From contig NZ_BCMF01000008.1 in the NCBI RefSeq assembly GCF_002217925.1, positions 62,001-126,000 of the forward strand: DNA of 64,000 nucleotides. The letters are read 5' to 3'. The translations under genes and the position numbers were made by a program. Of this stretch, positions 46,569-55,483 are shown one piece after another. Every line of letters starts with the position of its first letter. Position 1 is the first letter of the stretch. Source of the DNA: Secundilactobacillus mixtipabuli. GTDB taxonomy: Bacteria > Bacillota > Bacilli > Lactobacillales > Lactobacillaceae. Below the pieces are notes generated by a model. The model had not been told where the DNA came from. It saw only the letters and a list, made by a program, of their open reading frames with translations, and did no database searches.

Positions 46569-46606
46569 AAAAGAGCTTAACGCTGATCAGCGTTAAGCTC
46601 TTTTTT
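46569..46606. terminator. Bidirectional terminator between LCP and PTS IIB
   Basis: AAAAGAGCTTAACGCTGA followed by its complement, a near-perfect palindrome with T6 on the + side and A-run on the other. Confidence 0.9.
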
Positions 46607-46612
46607 GCCGTT

Positions 46613-47116
46613 TTAAAAAGTAAGTTTGTTCAAAAATGGTTCAATGTCTTTTTTTCGGTCAGTTGGCAATTCCTGGATGGCCACTTTTAACCCAGCACCA
46701 TGGATTAAATAACGCAGCGCTTCGGCTTCAGATTCATCCACTGCCACACCGTCCGTCAGCATCTTCATCCCGTCTTGATAAGCAAGGAGGCCTATATTGA
46801 CGCCGATTTCAGTTAAATCAATGCCGCCCTTCACCAGTTTGGCCATATCTTTGGCGGTTTCGGTCAGCAGTAACGGCCGATAGGTTTCAAAATGCGGATC
46901 GTGATAAATCGAGATCATTTTTTTGACCGTAAGGACGTTAGCCTCGACCCCTGAAGGTGCCGACTGCAAGATTAACGTCTGCCTTAGAGGATCTTTAACC
47001 AGCCGATTTGAGACAACTAAGATTTGGTTTGGCATAGTCGTTTTTACCCAACCGGTCACAACCTGGCGAGGTAACACGCGACTCCCAATTCGTGCAAACT
47101 GAATATGCATTGTCAT
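46613..47116 (-). CDS. Mannose-family PTS IIB-like protein lacking the phosphorylation histidine
   Basis: A 167-residue protein with the fold and motifs of the mannose/sorbose PTS IIB domain (FARI at 7-10, SAPSGVEANVLTVKK, NIGLLAYQDG). In active IIB proteins the segment is ARIDDRLIHGQV, with the His taking phosphate from IIA. Here the same positions read ARIGSRVLPRQV, so the His is Pro16 and the flanking Asp-Asp is Gly-Ser. It cannot be phosphorylated at that site. It follows the IIA gene by five bases, with no IIC or IID nearby, and has a poor ribosome binding site, so translation is probably coupled. A regulatory or IIA-binding role is inferred. Confidence 0.78.
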   Translation of the reverse strand: MTMHIQFARIGSRVLPRQVVTGWVKTTMPNQILVVSNRLVKDPLRQTLILQSAPSGVEANVLTVKKMISIYHDPHFETYRPLLLTETAKDMAKLVKGGIDLTEIGVNIGLLAYQDGMKMLTDGVAVDESEAEALRYLIHGAGLKVAIQELPTDRKKDIEPFLNKLTF

Positions 47117-47121
47117 AACGG

Positions 47122-47529
47122 TTAATCTCTTTCGTCATGTTCCGGTTCAAAACTCCGGATGCCCTTTTGGCCGCTTCTTTTTAAATGTTCGACAACTTTA
47201 TCTAATGGCTGATCCCGAATCGTAAATGCGTCCATAATAATCGGCAGGTTGACCCCCGATATCATGGCCATCGTTTCAGGCTGCTGGCTGACAATTTGAC
47301 TGGCAACGGTAAATGGCGAACCGCCCCAAAGATCCACCAAAAAAAGCACGGCATCTGGAGCATCCAATTTACTCAGGGCAGTTTGATATTTAATCATCAA
47401 GTCATCCGATGTTTCATGGTCATTAAACGTCACGGTGGCAATATTAGCCTGCTTGCCAAAAATCATCGTTGCAGACTGTAACAACCCCTTGGCTAAATCT
47501 CCATGACTAGCAATCACAATGGCAATCAC
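47122..47529 (-). CDS. Mannose-family PTS IIA protein
   Basis: A 135-residue stand-alone IIA domain. It has the phosphorylation site His9 in IASHGDLAKGLLQSA, the conserved Asp-Trp-Gly-Gly-Ser-Pro segment VDLWGGSPFTVAS near residue 66 and SGVNLPIIMDAF near 91. It could accept phosphate from HPr. The paired IIB-like protein downstream has lost its own acceptor site and no membrane IIC/IID genes are present. It is therefore unlikely to be part of an ordinary sugar permease. Confidence 0.84.
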   Translation of the reverse strand: MIAIVIASHGDLAKGLLQSATMIFGKQANIATVTFNDHETSDDLMIKYQTALSKLDAPDAVLFLVDLWGGSPFTVASQIVSQQPETMAMISGVNLPIIMDAFTIRDQPLDKVVEHLKRSGQKGIRSFEPEHDERD

Positions 47530-47635
47530 GACATTGCCTCCTCATTATTAACAAAATAAATTCTGGTCATTAGCGACTCTTAACTGCTTTCATCTTAGCA
47601 CACCCATTCAGCTCTTGCCTTTACATTTGGAAAGA

Positions 47636-48262
47636 TTAACGGACCAAGGTTAAAATATCGGCCGGTGCTTTAAACGTATAATCGGCCGCTACCTTCTCTG
47701 TTAAATGACTGTTTCCCCAAGCGACTAAACCAAACTTAACTCCCGCAGCATGCGCTGCCTGAAGATCGTAGGTCGTATCACCAATGTAAACCGTTGAAGC
47801 CGGATCCGCCTTCAAGCGATCCATAGCCACTAAAATTGGGTCTGGTGCTGGCTTACCACGCTTGGCATCCTCAAAGAAAACAAACTGACTAAAATATTGG
47901 TCTAATCCAAGTGGCGTTACATCCCGCTTAAACTCATAGGTTTGCTTGGAAGTCATAATGGCTTGCTGAGTCCCTGGATGCTGATCGAGTTTCTTCAACA
48001 TCGTCTCGACACCGTCATAAACGTGAACCATTGATTGAAACTCTGGGATGGTTTCAGCCCATTCGTTCAAAATCACCTGTATAAGGCTTGCTGGCACTTT
48101 TAGCTGCTTTAACGCGTCGAGACTAGTAATTCCAAAGGTTTTCGTTAACTCATCGTAAGGGTGCTTAATATCGTGCTGACGAAGGACCTTGTCCAAGGCC
48201 TTCATATACATTGCTTCCGTATCAAGCAAGGTACCGTCTACATCGAAAATAAAATTTTTCAT
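47636..48262 (-). CDS. HAD superfamily phosphatase
   Basis: A 208-residue haloacid-dehalogenase hydrolase with the nucleophile motif FDVDGTLLDTEAMY at residues 5-18, motif II IMTSKQTYEFK near 112, and motif III/IV GKPAPDPI and YIGDTTYDLQAAHAAG. A helical cap follows motif I, as in phosphoglycolate phosphatase and beta-phosphoglucomutase relatives. The substrate is unknown. ATG 48262 is chosen from the family N-terminus. It lies upstream of the PTS IIA/IIB pair on the same strand, with 106 bp between. Confidence 0.82.
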   Translation of the reverse strand: MKNFIFDVDGTLLDTEAMYMKALDKVLRQHDIKHPYDELTKTFGITSLDALKQLKVPASLIQVILNEWAETIPEFQSMVHVYDGVETMLKKLDQHPGTQQAIMTSKQTYEFKRDVTPLGLDQYFSQFVFFEDAKRGKPAPDPILVAMDRLKADPASTVYIGDTTYDLQAAHAAGVKFGLVAWGNSHLTEKVAADYTFKAPADILTLVR

Positions 48263-48344
48263 CAAACCCGACCTCCAAATCATTATTCAACAAAAAAACT
48301 CGCAACATTCAACCAAAACTGGTCAAACATTCCGAGTTTACGTA

Positions 48345-48429
48345 TGCGGCCAAGAGGACTCGAACCTCCACCGGGAAAACCCCGACAAGATCCTTAATCT
48401 TGCGCGTCTGCCAGTTCCGCCATGGCCGC
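48345..48429 (-). tRNA. tRNA-Leu (anticodon AAG)
   Basis: The 85-nt minus-strand gene folds with acceptor stem GCGGCCA/TGGCCGC, anticodon stem CAAGA/TCTTG, loop TTAAGGA (anticodon AAG), a long variable arm, T-loop TTCGAGT and discriminator A. CCA is not encoded. A34 could be converted to inosine by TadA, widening reading to CUU/CUC/CUA. Confidence 0.95.
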
Positions 48430-48495
48430 ATCAACAAGAAATAATATACCAGAATTATAACTTGTTTTCAATGGTTATTTGTAAAATATTCATAT

Positions 48496-49377
48496 TTACT
48501 CTGCATTTACCGTTGCACCTTGCCGGTCGATATCAAAAATCCGCAGGCTACCCTTCACATCTAGATCCATTAATTTCTGACGTAAAACAATCAGCTGCGG
48601 TTCAGTACCAAAGGTGCCAATCGTAGGCCCAGCACCACTTAGATAGGTGCCGTAGATACCAAATTGATGGGCGGTTTCGCGGATCATTGGCAGTTCTGGT
48701 ACTAGTTTTGTCCGGGCAGTTTCATGAAATTGGTCGCGTTCCATCATGTGTGTCACTAATTGCCAATTATTAGTGGCCAAAGCAGCAATCATCACGTTAG
48801 CCACACTGCTACCAATGATTGCTTGTTTACGAGGTAGCTCTTTAGATAAAACGTTCCGGCTTTCCGAAGTCAGCAACGGCTGGTTTTTAATGAACGCCAG
48901 CATCTTCAATCCCTCCGGCATAGCAAGCTTAACTGTCGTAGCCGTTTCACCGTCATAATCTGCAACGACGACATCGCCTAACAGCGCTGGCGCCACATTA
49001 TCGGGGTGGCCTTCAATTTTGGCAGCCGCGGTCACTTGATCAGCTAAAGTAAGATCCATCTCACCTAATTCGTTAGCGATCTTGACCCCAGCTACTACCG
49101 CGGTGGATGAACTGCCTAAACCGCGGGCGACCGGAATATCTGACATCACCGTTAACTGGTGGGGCTGCAGATTAGGGTTCACCTTCAAGGCCGACTGAAC
49201 AATTAAATTTTGCTCATCCGTTGGCACATCTGGACCTAATGCGTGGTTAACCCGCCACCGTTCCGTCTTTTCTTCTACGATTACTGTCAGATATAAATGC
49301 AGTGCAACACCAAGCGAATCAAATCCTGGTCCTAGATTGGCTGATGTCGCTGGAACTCGAATCACAATTTTACCCAT
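48496..49377 (-). CDS. thrB: ThrB, homoserine kinase
   Basis: A 293-residue GHMP kinase that phosphorylates homoserine in threonine synthesis. The N-terminal IRVPATSANLGPGFDSLGVA and the ATP-binding PVARGLGSSSTAVVAG near residue 87 are typical. ATG 49377 follows GGAGG by eight bases. No hom or thrC is adjacent, so the gene is separated from the rest of the pathway in this window. Confidence 0.93.
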   Translation of the reverse strand: MGKIVIRVPATSANLGPGFDSLGVALHLYLTVIVEEKTERWRVNHALGPDVPTDEQNLIVQSALKVNPNLQPHQLTVMSDIPVARGLGSSSTAVVAGVKIANELGEMDLTLADQVTAAAKIEGHPDNVAPALLGDVVVADYDGETATTVKLAMPEGLKMLAFIKNQPLLTSESRNVLSKELPRKQAIIGSSVANVMIAALATNNWQLVTHMMERDQFHETARTKLVPELPMIRETAHQFGIYGTYLSGAGPTIGTFGTEPQLIVLRQKLMDLDVKGSLRIFDIDRQGATVNAE

Positions 49378-49488
49378 AAGTTTATCCTCCAATACGGAAT
49401 TGTAACGCTCATAGAAACAAGCTCAGTTGTCCTTAACCATTATCAAGTACCTTCACGCAAAATTCAATGCCACGGATACCCTCAAATG

Positions 49489-49953
49489 TCATGATACACG
49501 TTCACTTTTCTGAAAAACCAATTTGCCGTGACATTTCCCACAGACAAACTTGGCTGTATTAATTCGTCGTTTACGCCGGTATAGCTGGCCACACTGCTGA
49601 CAGCGATAAACCAGCACTTTGGTCGGCTTAGTTTGCTGCGGTTGACTCGGTGCATAACGAAGACCACCAACCGCCTGTAGCAGCTGTTTAAACGCCTTTG
49701 TCCTATGCTGGCCGGACTGTCCCGCTAAGTGCAGGTGATAATGCACTAACTCATGTTTAATCACGCCAATCAGCGTTTCTTCGCCAAACATTGTGAGCAT
49801 CCGTGGGTTAATATCAATATGATGATCTTTTAGGTGATAGCGCCCACCAGTGGTTCTAAGGCGCGCATTAAAAAAAGCTTGATGTTTGAACGGCTTGCCA
49901 AAGGATTGAAGCGAAACACGCTCTACTAAGTGCTGGAGTTCTCTGTCAGTCAT
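49489..49953 (-). CDS. SprT-like zinc protein
   Basis: A 154-residue SprT family protein with the metalloprotease motif HELVHYHLHLAGQSGQH near residue 67 and a C-terminal four-cysteine zinc ribbon (CQQC near 116, CGKC near 137). Bacterial SprT-like proteins have no firm role; the eukaryotic relative Spartan degrades DNA-protein cross-links. It overlaps tex by eight bases and is translated with it. Confidence 0.87.
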   Translation of the reverse strand: MTDRELQHLVERVSLQSFGKPFKHQAFFNARLRTTGGRYHLKDHHIDINPRMLTMFGEETLIGVIKHELVHYHLHLAGQSGQHRTKAFKQLLQAVGGLRYAPSQPQQTKPTKVLVYRCQQCGQLYRRKRRINTAKFVCGKCHGKLVFQKSERVS

Positions 49954-52111
49954 TAGGCGACACCATGGTTAGCTGAATACGATGGCGTTGTTCGTCAACT
50001 TCTAAAACCCAGACAGTCACGATATCACCCACCGAAACAGCTGTAGCTGGTCTGCTAACGTAAGACTTAGACAGGTGCGAGATATGGACCAGACCATCTT
50101 GTTTGACACCAATGTCAACAAACACGCCGAAATCCACAACGTTTCTAACCGTTCCTTGTAATTTCATTCCCGGTTTCAAATCGCTCATCTGCAAGACATC
50201 CGTACGTAAAATTGGAGCGGGCATCTCATCACGGCGGTCACGCCCTGGTCGTTGCAAACTGTTAAGAATATCTTGCAGTGTTGACTTGCCCACATTCAAC
50301 TGGCCACTGAGCCTGTCAACATTGAGCTTTTCAAGTGCACTGGCAACTGCTGGCGTGCCCACCTGGGTTAGTTTCAGGTCGAGACTCGCCAAAATTTTTT
50401 TGGCTACCGGATAACTTTCGGGATGAATATCCGTATTGTCCAAAACATTTTTGCCATTAATGATCCGTAAAAAACCAACGGACTGTTCGTAAGCTTTTGG
50501 TCCTAACCGGGGCACCTTTTTTAATTCCGGCCGACTATTAAAGCTGCCGTGTTTTTCCCGATAAGTCACAATATTAATAGCGGTTTGTTTAGATAAACCA
50601 GAAATATGAGCTAATAGTTCAATACTTGCGCGGTTTAAATCTACCCCTACTTGGTTAACCGCTGTCTCAACTACCCGGTCTAGCTGTTCGTCTAAGCCGC
50701 TTTCAGGGACATCGTGCTGATATTGACCAACACCGACTGACTTGGGATCAATTTTTACCAGTTCAGCGAGTGGGTCTTGCAGCCGTCGACCAATGCTGAC
50801 AGCTGACCGCTCCTCAACGTTAAAATCAGGGAACTCGGCTCGGGCTACCGCACTGGCAGAATAAACGGACGCACCAGCTTCATTGACGATCGTGTACCTA
50901 ACATCCCGATTGATCTGCTTGATTGCTTCAGCCACAAACTGTTCGGATTCACGACTGGCGGTTCCATTACCAATGGCAATCATATCGACTTGATAATCGT
51001 TCAGCAATTTGATGAACGCTGGCATGGCCTGTTGCCGTTTAGCCTCCGAAGCTGGCTGATGTGGGTAAATGACCTGCTTCGCTAAAAACTTACCGTTACC
51101 GTCCATAATCGCTAATTTACAGCCCGTCCGATAAGCCGGATCAAAGCCCATGACAATGTGATTTTTTAAGGGTGCCTGCATCAATAGGTGATAAAGGTTG
51201 TTGCCAAAAACTTGGATAGCGTGATCCTGTGCCGTCTCAGTCAGCGCCTTTCTTAATTCACGCTCAATAGCCGGTCCAATAAACCGCTTGTATGCATCCT
51301 GATAAGCGGATTCCACGATTTCCACTGCAGGACCTTGATGTTGCGCAATCAGTTGAAACTTGAGGTAGCGCTCGATGGCCGAATCATCAACCCCAATTTT
51401 AACGGTTAGGATGCCCGCTTTTTCGCCACGGTTGATGGCCAACGTCTGATAGGGACTCACTTTTTTGAAGGCAGACTGAAAATCGTAGTAGATCTTATAA
51501 ATTTGCTGATCATCTTTTTCCTGACCATTGCGTTTTAATTTACTGGTCAAGATACCATTGCGTTGAGTATAACGGCGAATCCATTCACGAAACTCCGCCC
51601 GCTCGCCAATCGCTTCGGCTAAAATTTCATGGACACCTTCACGTGCACTTTGAAGATCAGGAACCTGATCATTAACATACTGTTTGGCTACTGTTTCAAA
51701 CGGTTCCTGTTTAAATTGCATGACCCACTGAGCAAGTGGAAACAATCCCGCATCCTTAGCAATCGTTGCCTTTGTCCGCCGTTTCTGCTTATAAGGCAGA
51801 TATAAATCTTCGACCTGCTGTAATTGAGTGGCAGCTTTGATGGCTGAAGACAACTGCGCTGTTAATTTACCCTGTTCTGAAATTTGGTTCAAAACTTCTT
51901 GTTTTCGTTGCTGTAATTTGCTGATTCGATGAGCTTCATCCTGAATTTCCCGGATTTCAACTTCATCAAGATTGCCAGTCATTTCTTTTCGGTAGCGCGC
52001 AATAAAAGGCACCGTGTTATTGTCATTTAACAAATCTAAGGTGACGTCAATTTGACGGCCCTTATAGGCTGGAAGTGCCCGTTTAATCAGTGTTAACGTT
52101 TCATTATCCAT
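49946..52111 (-). CDS. tex: Tex, RNA-binding transcription accessory protein
   Basis: A 721-residue Tex/YqgF-core protein with a C-terminal S1 domain, GTVRNVVDFGVFVDIGVKQD near residue 650. The YqgF-like nuclease fold region VMGFDPAYRTGCKLAIMD is near 320 and helix-hairpin-helix segments lie near 500-545. The homologue in Pseudomonas is implicated in transcription; function in Gram-positives is not firm. It overlaps the next gene, sprT. Confidence 0.92.
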   Translation of the reverse strand: MDNETLTLIKRALPAYKGRQIDVTLDLLNDNNTVPFIARYRKEMTGNLDEVEIREIQDEAHRISKLQQRKQEVLNQISEQGKLTAQLSSAIKAATQLQQVEDLYLPYKQKRRTKATIAKDAGLFPLAQWVMQFKQEPFETVAKQYVNDQVPDLQSAREGVHEILAEAIGERAEFREWIRRYTQRNGILTSKLKRNGQEKDDQQIYKIYYDFQSAFKKVSPYQTLAINRGEKAGILTVKIGVDDSAIERYLKFQLIAQHQGPAVEIVESAYQDAYKRFIGPAIERELRKALTETAQDHAIQVFGNNLYHLLMQAPLKNHIVMGFDPAYRTGCKLAIMDGNGKFLAKQVIYPHQPASEAKRQQAMPAFIKLLNDYQVDMIAIGNGTASRESEQFVAEAIKQINRDVRYTIVNEAGASVYSASAVARAEFPDFNVEERSAVSIGRRLQDPLAELVKIDPKSVGVGQYQHDVPESGLDEQLDRVVETAVNQVGVDLNRASIELLAHISGLSKQTAINIVTYREKHGSFNSRPELKKVPRLGPKAYEQSVGFLRIINGKNVLDNTDIHPESYPVAKKILASLDLKLTQVGTPAVASALEKLNVDRLSGQLNVGKSTLQDILNSLQRPGRDRRDEMPAPILRTDVLQMSDLKPGMKLQGTVRNVVDFGVFVDIGVKQDGLVHISHLSKSYVSRPATAVSVGDIVTVWVLEVDEQRHRIQLTMVSPND

Positions 52112-52173
52112 TTCTCAACATCCTTACGTATCAGTGTGTTTATTATACCATGCAGCCACTAAATCAACGCCAG

Positions 52174-52222
52174 AAAAATAGAGCACGTAAACGTCAAAAG
52201 ACCGCTACATGCTCTATTTTCA
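52174..52222 (-). terminator. Terminator after the unknown gene of the ATPase operon
   Basis: On the minus strand AATAGAGCATGTA pairs with TACGTGCTCTATT with an inner GGTC/GAC stem, followed by TTTTTC. It ends the ATPase operon and lies ahead of tex. Confidence 0.75.
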
Positions 52223-52232
52223 AATTGATTAA

Positions 52233-52667
52233 CTACATCACCATCGACATAATGCGTTGCGCTGCTGAAGTGATTTTTTCCATCATGTTTTCTTGTTCAT
52301 GTTCAGAATCGTTAAAAGTTTCGACGTCCACTGTCTGGTTTTCTGGATCAATTGAATCCACCATTGCCTGACAAGCTTGTGAGTAATTCCGATAGGCCGC
52401 AACTAATTGCTTGTGCCGACCAAGGATTCGAACGGGCACAGAGGCCTGCTGCAACCGATTTAAGTTTTCGGTGTAAGCGTCCGTTCCCTTTTGGAAGGTT
52501 GCCTTTGTGGCTGCCAATGTAGCTGTTCCTAAATCAGCAACTGCATTGTCATCAATTGCTTGGCGAAGTTTTTCAAAATCCGGATTCATATCTGAACCGG
52601 TTTTTTCCGTATCTTCGATCACTTTACTTAAAGCGGGTAAATAACTTGCCATCGTTTTGGGTTTCAT
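52233..52667 (-). CDS. Unknown protein cotranscribed with the Mn-riboswitch ATPase
   Basis: I do not recognise a characterised family in this 144-residue protein. It has no signal peptide or membrane segment and is predicted largely helical. Its C-terminus is rich in His, Glu and Met (HEQENMMEKI then MSMVM). It begins 12 bp after the P-type ATPase stop with GGAGGAATC before the ATG, so it belongs to that operon and sits under the manganese riboswitch, with a terminator after it. A part in metal handling is suggested only by this context. Confidence 0.75.
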   Translation of the reverse strand: MKPKTMASYLPALSKVIEDTEKTGSDMNPDFEKLRQAIDDNAVADLGTATLAATKATFQKGTDAYTENLNRLQQASVPVRILGRHKQLVAAYRNYSQACQAMVDSIDPENQTVDVETFNDSEHEQENMMEKITSAAQRIMSMVM

Positions 52668-52679
52668 AAAAGATTCCTC

Positions 52680-55331
52680 CTATTTCTCAATCCGTCGTTG
52701 CACTAACTTGACGATTTCGACAAGCGCAATCATCAAAATACCAGCACCAAATACAATCCCCCACTGGAGTATATTAAGCTCTGTTAAGTGGAAAACGGTA
52801 TTAAAACCAGGAACAACAATTGTGACTGCCAATAATAAAAATGCCGTTAAGACCGCCCAATTAAGTGCCCGATTTTTGAAGAGACCAATTTTAAAAATTG
52901 ATTCGTGGATCGACTTAGAGTTAAAAGCATGGAACAACTGAATTAGTCCCAGTGTCGCAAAGGCCATGGTTAAAGCATCCGCGTGAGCTAATTGAGGGTT
53001 GGCATGTACTGGGAACTGAATAGACAAACCATATACGCCAAGCGTAATCAGCCCTTCTAATAGCCCTTGATAAATGACATTGCCAAAGACGCCTCCAGAA
53101 AAGAAGTTGGATGTCCGTCCTCTTGGTTTACGCTTCATGATGTTAGGCTCTGCAGGTTCTAGGCCTAAGGCAATGGCTGGGAAAGTATCCGTCACCAGGT
53201 TGATCCAAAGAATCTGTACGGGCGCTAAAATTTGCCAGCCTAACAAGGTCATGACAAACAGCGTTAACACTTCACCAATGTTAGCAGACAGGAGATACTG
53301 CAATGCTTTTTGAATATTAGCGAAAACCTTACGTCCCTCTTCCACTGCAACGACAATGGTCGAAAAGTTGTCATCCGCCAACACCATATCACTCGCACCC
53401 TTAGAGACTTCAGTACCGGTTATCCCCATACCAACACCAATATCGGCAGCTTTTAGAGCCGGTGCATCGTTCACACCATCCCCCGTCATCGCCACTACTT
53501 TACCACGCTTTTGCCAAGCATTCACGATTCGCACCTTATGCTCAGGCGCAACCCGTGCATAGACTGAATACTGATCAACACGCTGATTAAAATCTTCATC
53601 ACTGATCTTATCAAGTTCGGCACCCGTGATAACCTGATCATCACGACTATCTGCGGACAAAATTCCTAACCGCTTGGCAATGGCTGTTGCGGTGTCTCTG
53701 TGATCACCCGTAATCATAATTGGTCGAATACCAGCTTCATGCGCTTCAGTCACTGCTTGGGCGACTTCAGGCCGTTCTGGGTCGATCATGGCAATCAAGC
53801 CGATAAAAACCAAGTGCTGTTCAGCAGTCTCACTAGAAAGATCGGCCGGAACGGCATCAACCTGATTATAAGCAAAGGCCAGCACTCTTAGGGCTTGAGT
53901 GGCCAGCTCATGGTTAATTGCCATAATTTGCTGTTTATCAGCTGCCATTATCTCACGAATCTGGCCAGAAACCAAAATCCGGTCAACCCGTCTTAATAAC
54001 TGATCGGGTGCTCCTTTAACGTATTGCGTCACGTGTCCGTCAGCATCTTCGTTGAATGTTGACATTAACTTTCGCTCAGAATCAAACGGAATTTCAGCGA
54101 CCCGTTTATTACTGCTGATTGTGGATGCAGCTGGTTCTCCTTGATCCAAATAATACTGGATCAAAGCCGTTTCAGTTGGATCACCCGCTAAACCGTCATC
54201 GGTAAATTTACTATCGTTATTCAACACCATTGCCAGCGCCAACGGATCGGTTAAATCAGTTTTCGCGTCTTTAGCATCGATCAGCTGACCATTCTCATAC
54301 AGCTGTTCAACCGTCATTTTGTTTTGCGTTAACGTCCCGGTTTTATCCGAGGCAATAATATCCGTACTACCAAGTGTCTCCACGGCCGGTAATTTACGGA
54401 TCAGTGCATGACGCTTTGCCATCCGCTGTGTGCCCAATGCCAGGGTAATCGTCACAATGGCCGGCAGTCCCTCTGGAATAGCAGCAACGGCCAAGGAAAT
54501 AGCTGTCAGCAGCATATTAACGAGTGTTTCTTCGCCACGAACCATGCCAATCACAAAAACTAAAGCAGCAATGGCTAAAATAAGTGCCGTTAACCATTTT
54601 CCTAGCTGATTAAGATTCTCTTGCAGTGGTGTCTTGGTTTCAACTGTATCTTCGATCATACCGGCAATTTGACCGACTTCGGTCTTCATTCCAGTCGCAA
54701 CGACAACCCCGGTTCCCCGGCCAGTCGTAATGTTGGCCGTCATGAAAACCAAATTATCACGATCACCTAAGGGTAGATCATTTTCAACCAGCACATCACT
54801 GGTTTTGTTGACCGGCACGGATTCACCGGTCAAGGCGGCTTCTTCAACCTTCATAACATTTGCTGTCAGCAGCCGAATATCTGCTGGTACAATGTCACCA
54901 GCCTCAAGGTGAACAATGTCACCAGGGACCAGTTCATCACTTTTAACCGTGATCACCTGGCCGTTGCGTTCTACGTGTGCCACTGGCGCCGCCATTTCCC
55001 GTAAGGAATTAATCGCATCCTCAGCTTTGGATTCCTGGAAGACCCCAAAAACGGCATTCAAAACAACCACGGCTAAAATAATGAGCGCATCAACCAGTTC
55101 GCCAGTCGCACCAGCAATGATGGCCGCAACGATCAGCACAATGATCATAAAATCCTTAAACTGAGCCACAAATTTTTCCAATAAAGTCGTTTGCCGTTTT
55201 GCGGCTAACTTGTTAGCGCCATATTCACTGCGGCGCTCTTTAACCGTTGCTTCGGTAAGCCCTTGTTCTTGAGTGTCTAAATTTTTGAACAATTCATCTG
55301 TCGTCTGCTGGTACCACGGTTTGTCCACCAT
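52680..55331 (-). CDS. Cation-exporting P-type ATPase (P2A, Ca/Mn type)
   Basis: An 883-residue P-type ATPase with ten predicted membrane helices. Motifs are TGESVPV near residue 168, the phosphorylated Asp in SDKTGTLTQN near 329 and MTGDGVNDAPALKAADIG near 640. Ion-site motifs resemble SERCA: IPEGLP in helix 4 near 285, SANIGEV in helix 5 and NLVTDTFPA in helix 6, retaining both Asn and Glu. Family members export Ca2+ or Mn2+ from the cytoplasm. The leader contains a yybP-ykoY manganese riboswitch, as found before P-type ATPases in Lactococcus and Streptococcus, pointing to manganese export or Mn/Ca exchange. The second gene of the operon has no known function. Confidence 0.93.
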   Translation of the reverse strand: MVDKPWYQQTTDELFKNLDTQEQGLTEATVKERRSEYGANKLAAKRQTTLLEKFVAQFKDFMIIVLIVAAIIAGATGELVDALIILAVVVLNAVFGVFQESKAEDAINSLREMAAPVAHVERNGQVITVKSDELVPGDIVHLEAGDIVPADIRLLTANVMKVEEAALTGESVPVNKTSDVLVENDLPLGDRDNLVFMTANITTGRGTGVVVATGMKTEVGQIAGMIEDTVETKTPLQENLNQLGKWLTALILAIAALVFVIGMVRGEETLVNMLLTAISLAVAAIPEGLPAIVTITLALGTQRMAKRHALIRKLPAVETLGSTDIIASDKTGTLTQNKMTVEQLYENGQLIDAKDAKTDLTDPLALAMVLNNDSKFTDDGLAGDPTETALIQYYLDQGEPAASTISSNKRVAEIPFDSERKLMSTFNEDADGHVTQYVKGAPDQLLRRVDRILVSGQIREIMAADKQQIMAINHELATQALRVLAFAYNQVDAVPADLSSETAEQHLVFIGLIAMIDPERPEVAQAVTEAHEAGIRPIMITGDHRDTATAIAKRLGILSADSRDDQVITGAELDKISDEDFNQRVDQYSVYARVAPEHKVRIVNAWQKRGKVVAMTGDGVNDAPALKAADIGVGMGITGTEVSKGASDMVLADDNFSTIVVAVEEGRKVFANIQKALQYLLSANIGEVLTLFVMTLLGWQILAPVQILWINLVTDTFPAIALGLEPAEPNIMKRKPRGRTSNFFSGGVFGNVIYQGLLEGLITLGVYGLSIQFPVHANPQLAHADALTMAFATLGLIQLFHAFNSKSIHESIFKIGLFKNRALNWAVLTAFLLLAVTIVVPGFNTVFHLTELNILQWGIVFGAGILMIALVEIVKLVQRRIEK

Positions 55332-55366
55332 ATAAAATCCTCCTGTTATTTATGAAACCTGTTATT

Positions 55367-55465
55367 GTCGTTATAAGTCTCATCGATTAAGGCCTTCCCG
55401 GAGACGGTAGTCCCTTGTTGACGGGTTGGTCACAGAAGATTCTGCCGATTACTCCCTCATCGTAT
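55367..55465 (-). promoter_or_regulatory. yybP-ykoY manganese riboswitch
   Basis: The minus-strand leader before the ATPase reads ...ATGAGGGAGTAATCGG... and later ...CCGTCAACAAGG..., CTCCGGGAAGGC and ATGAGACTTAT. It shares with the Lactococcus riboswitch the L1 core GGAGTA, the CGTCAA segment, CTCCGG near the loop 3 side and the 3' AGAC that flanks P1; ATGAG and CTTAT form the basal stem. There is no following terminator, so control may act on the GGAGG ribosome binding site. Ends are approximate. Confidence 0.82.
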
Positions 55466-55483
55466 CACGCAGCCTCACGAAGG

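Noticed and set aside
48161-48626. Open frames on the plus strand crossing the tRNA-Leu gene and the end of thrB
   Set aside because: They run through a clear tRNA and opposite real genes; no coding support.
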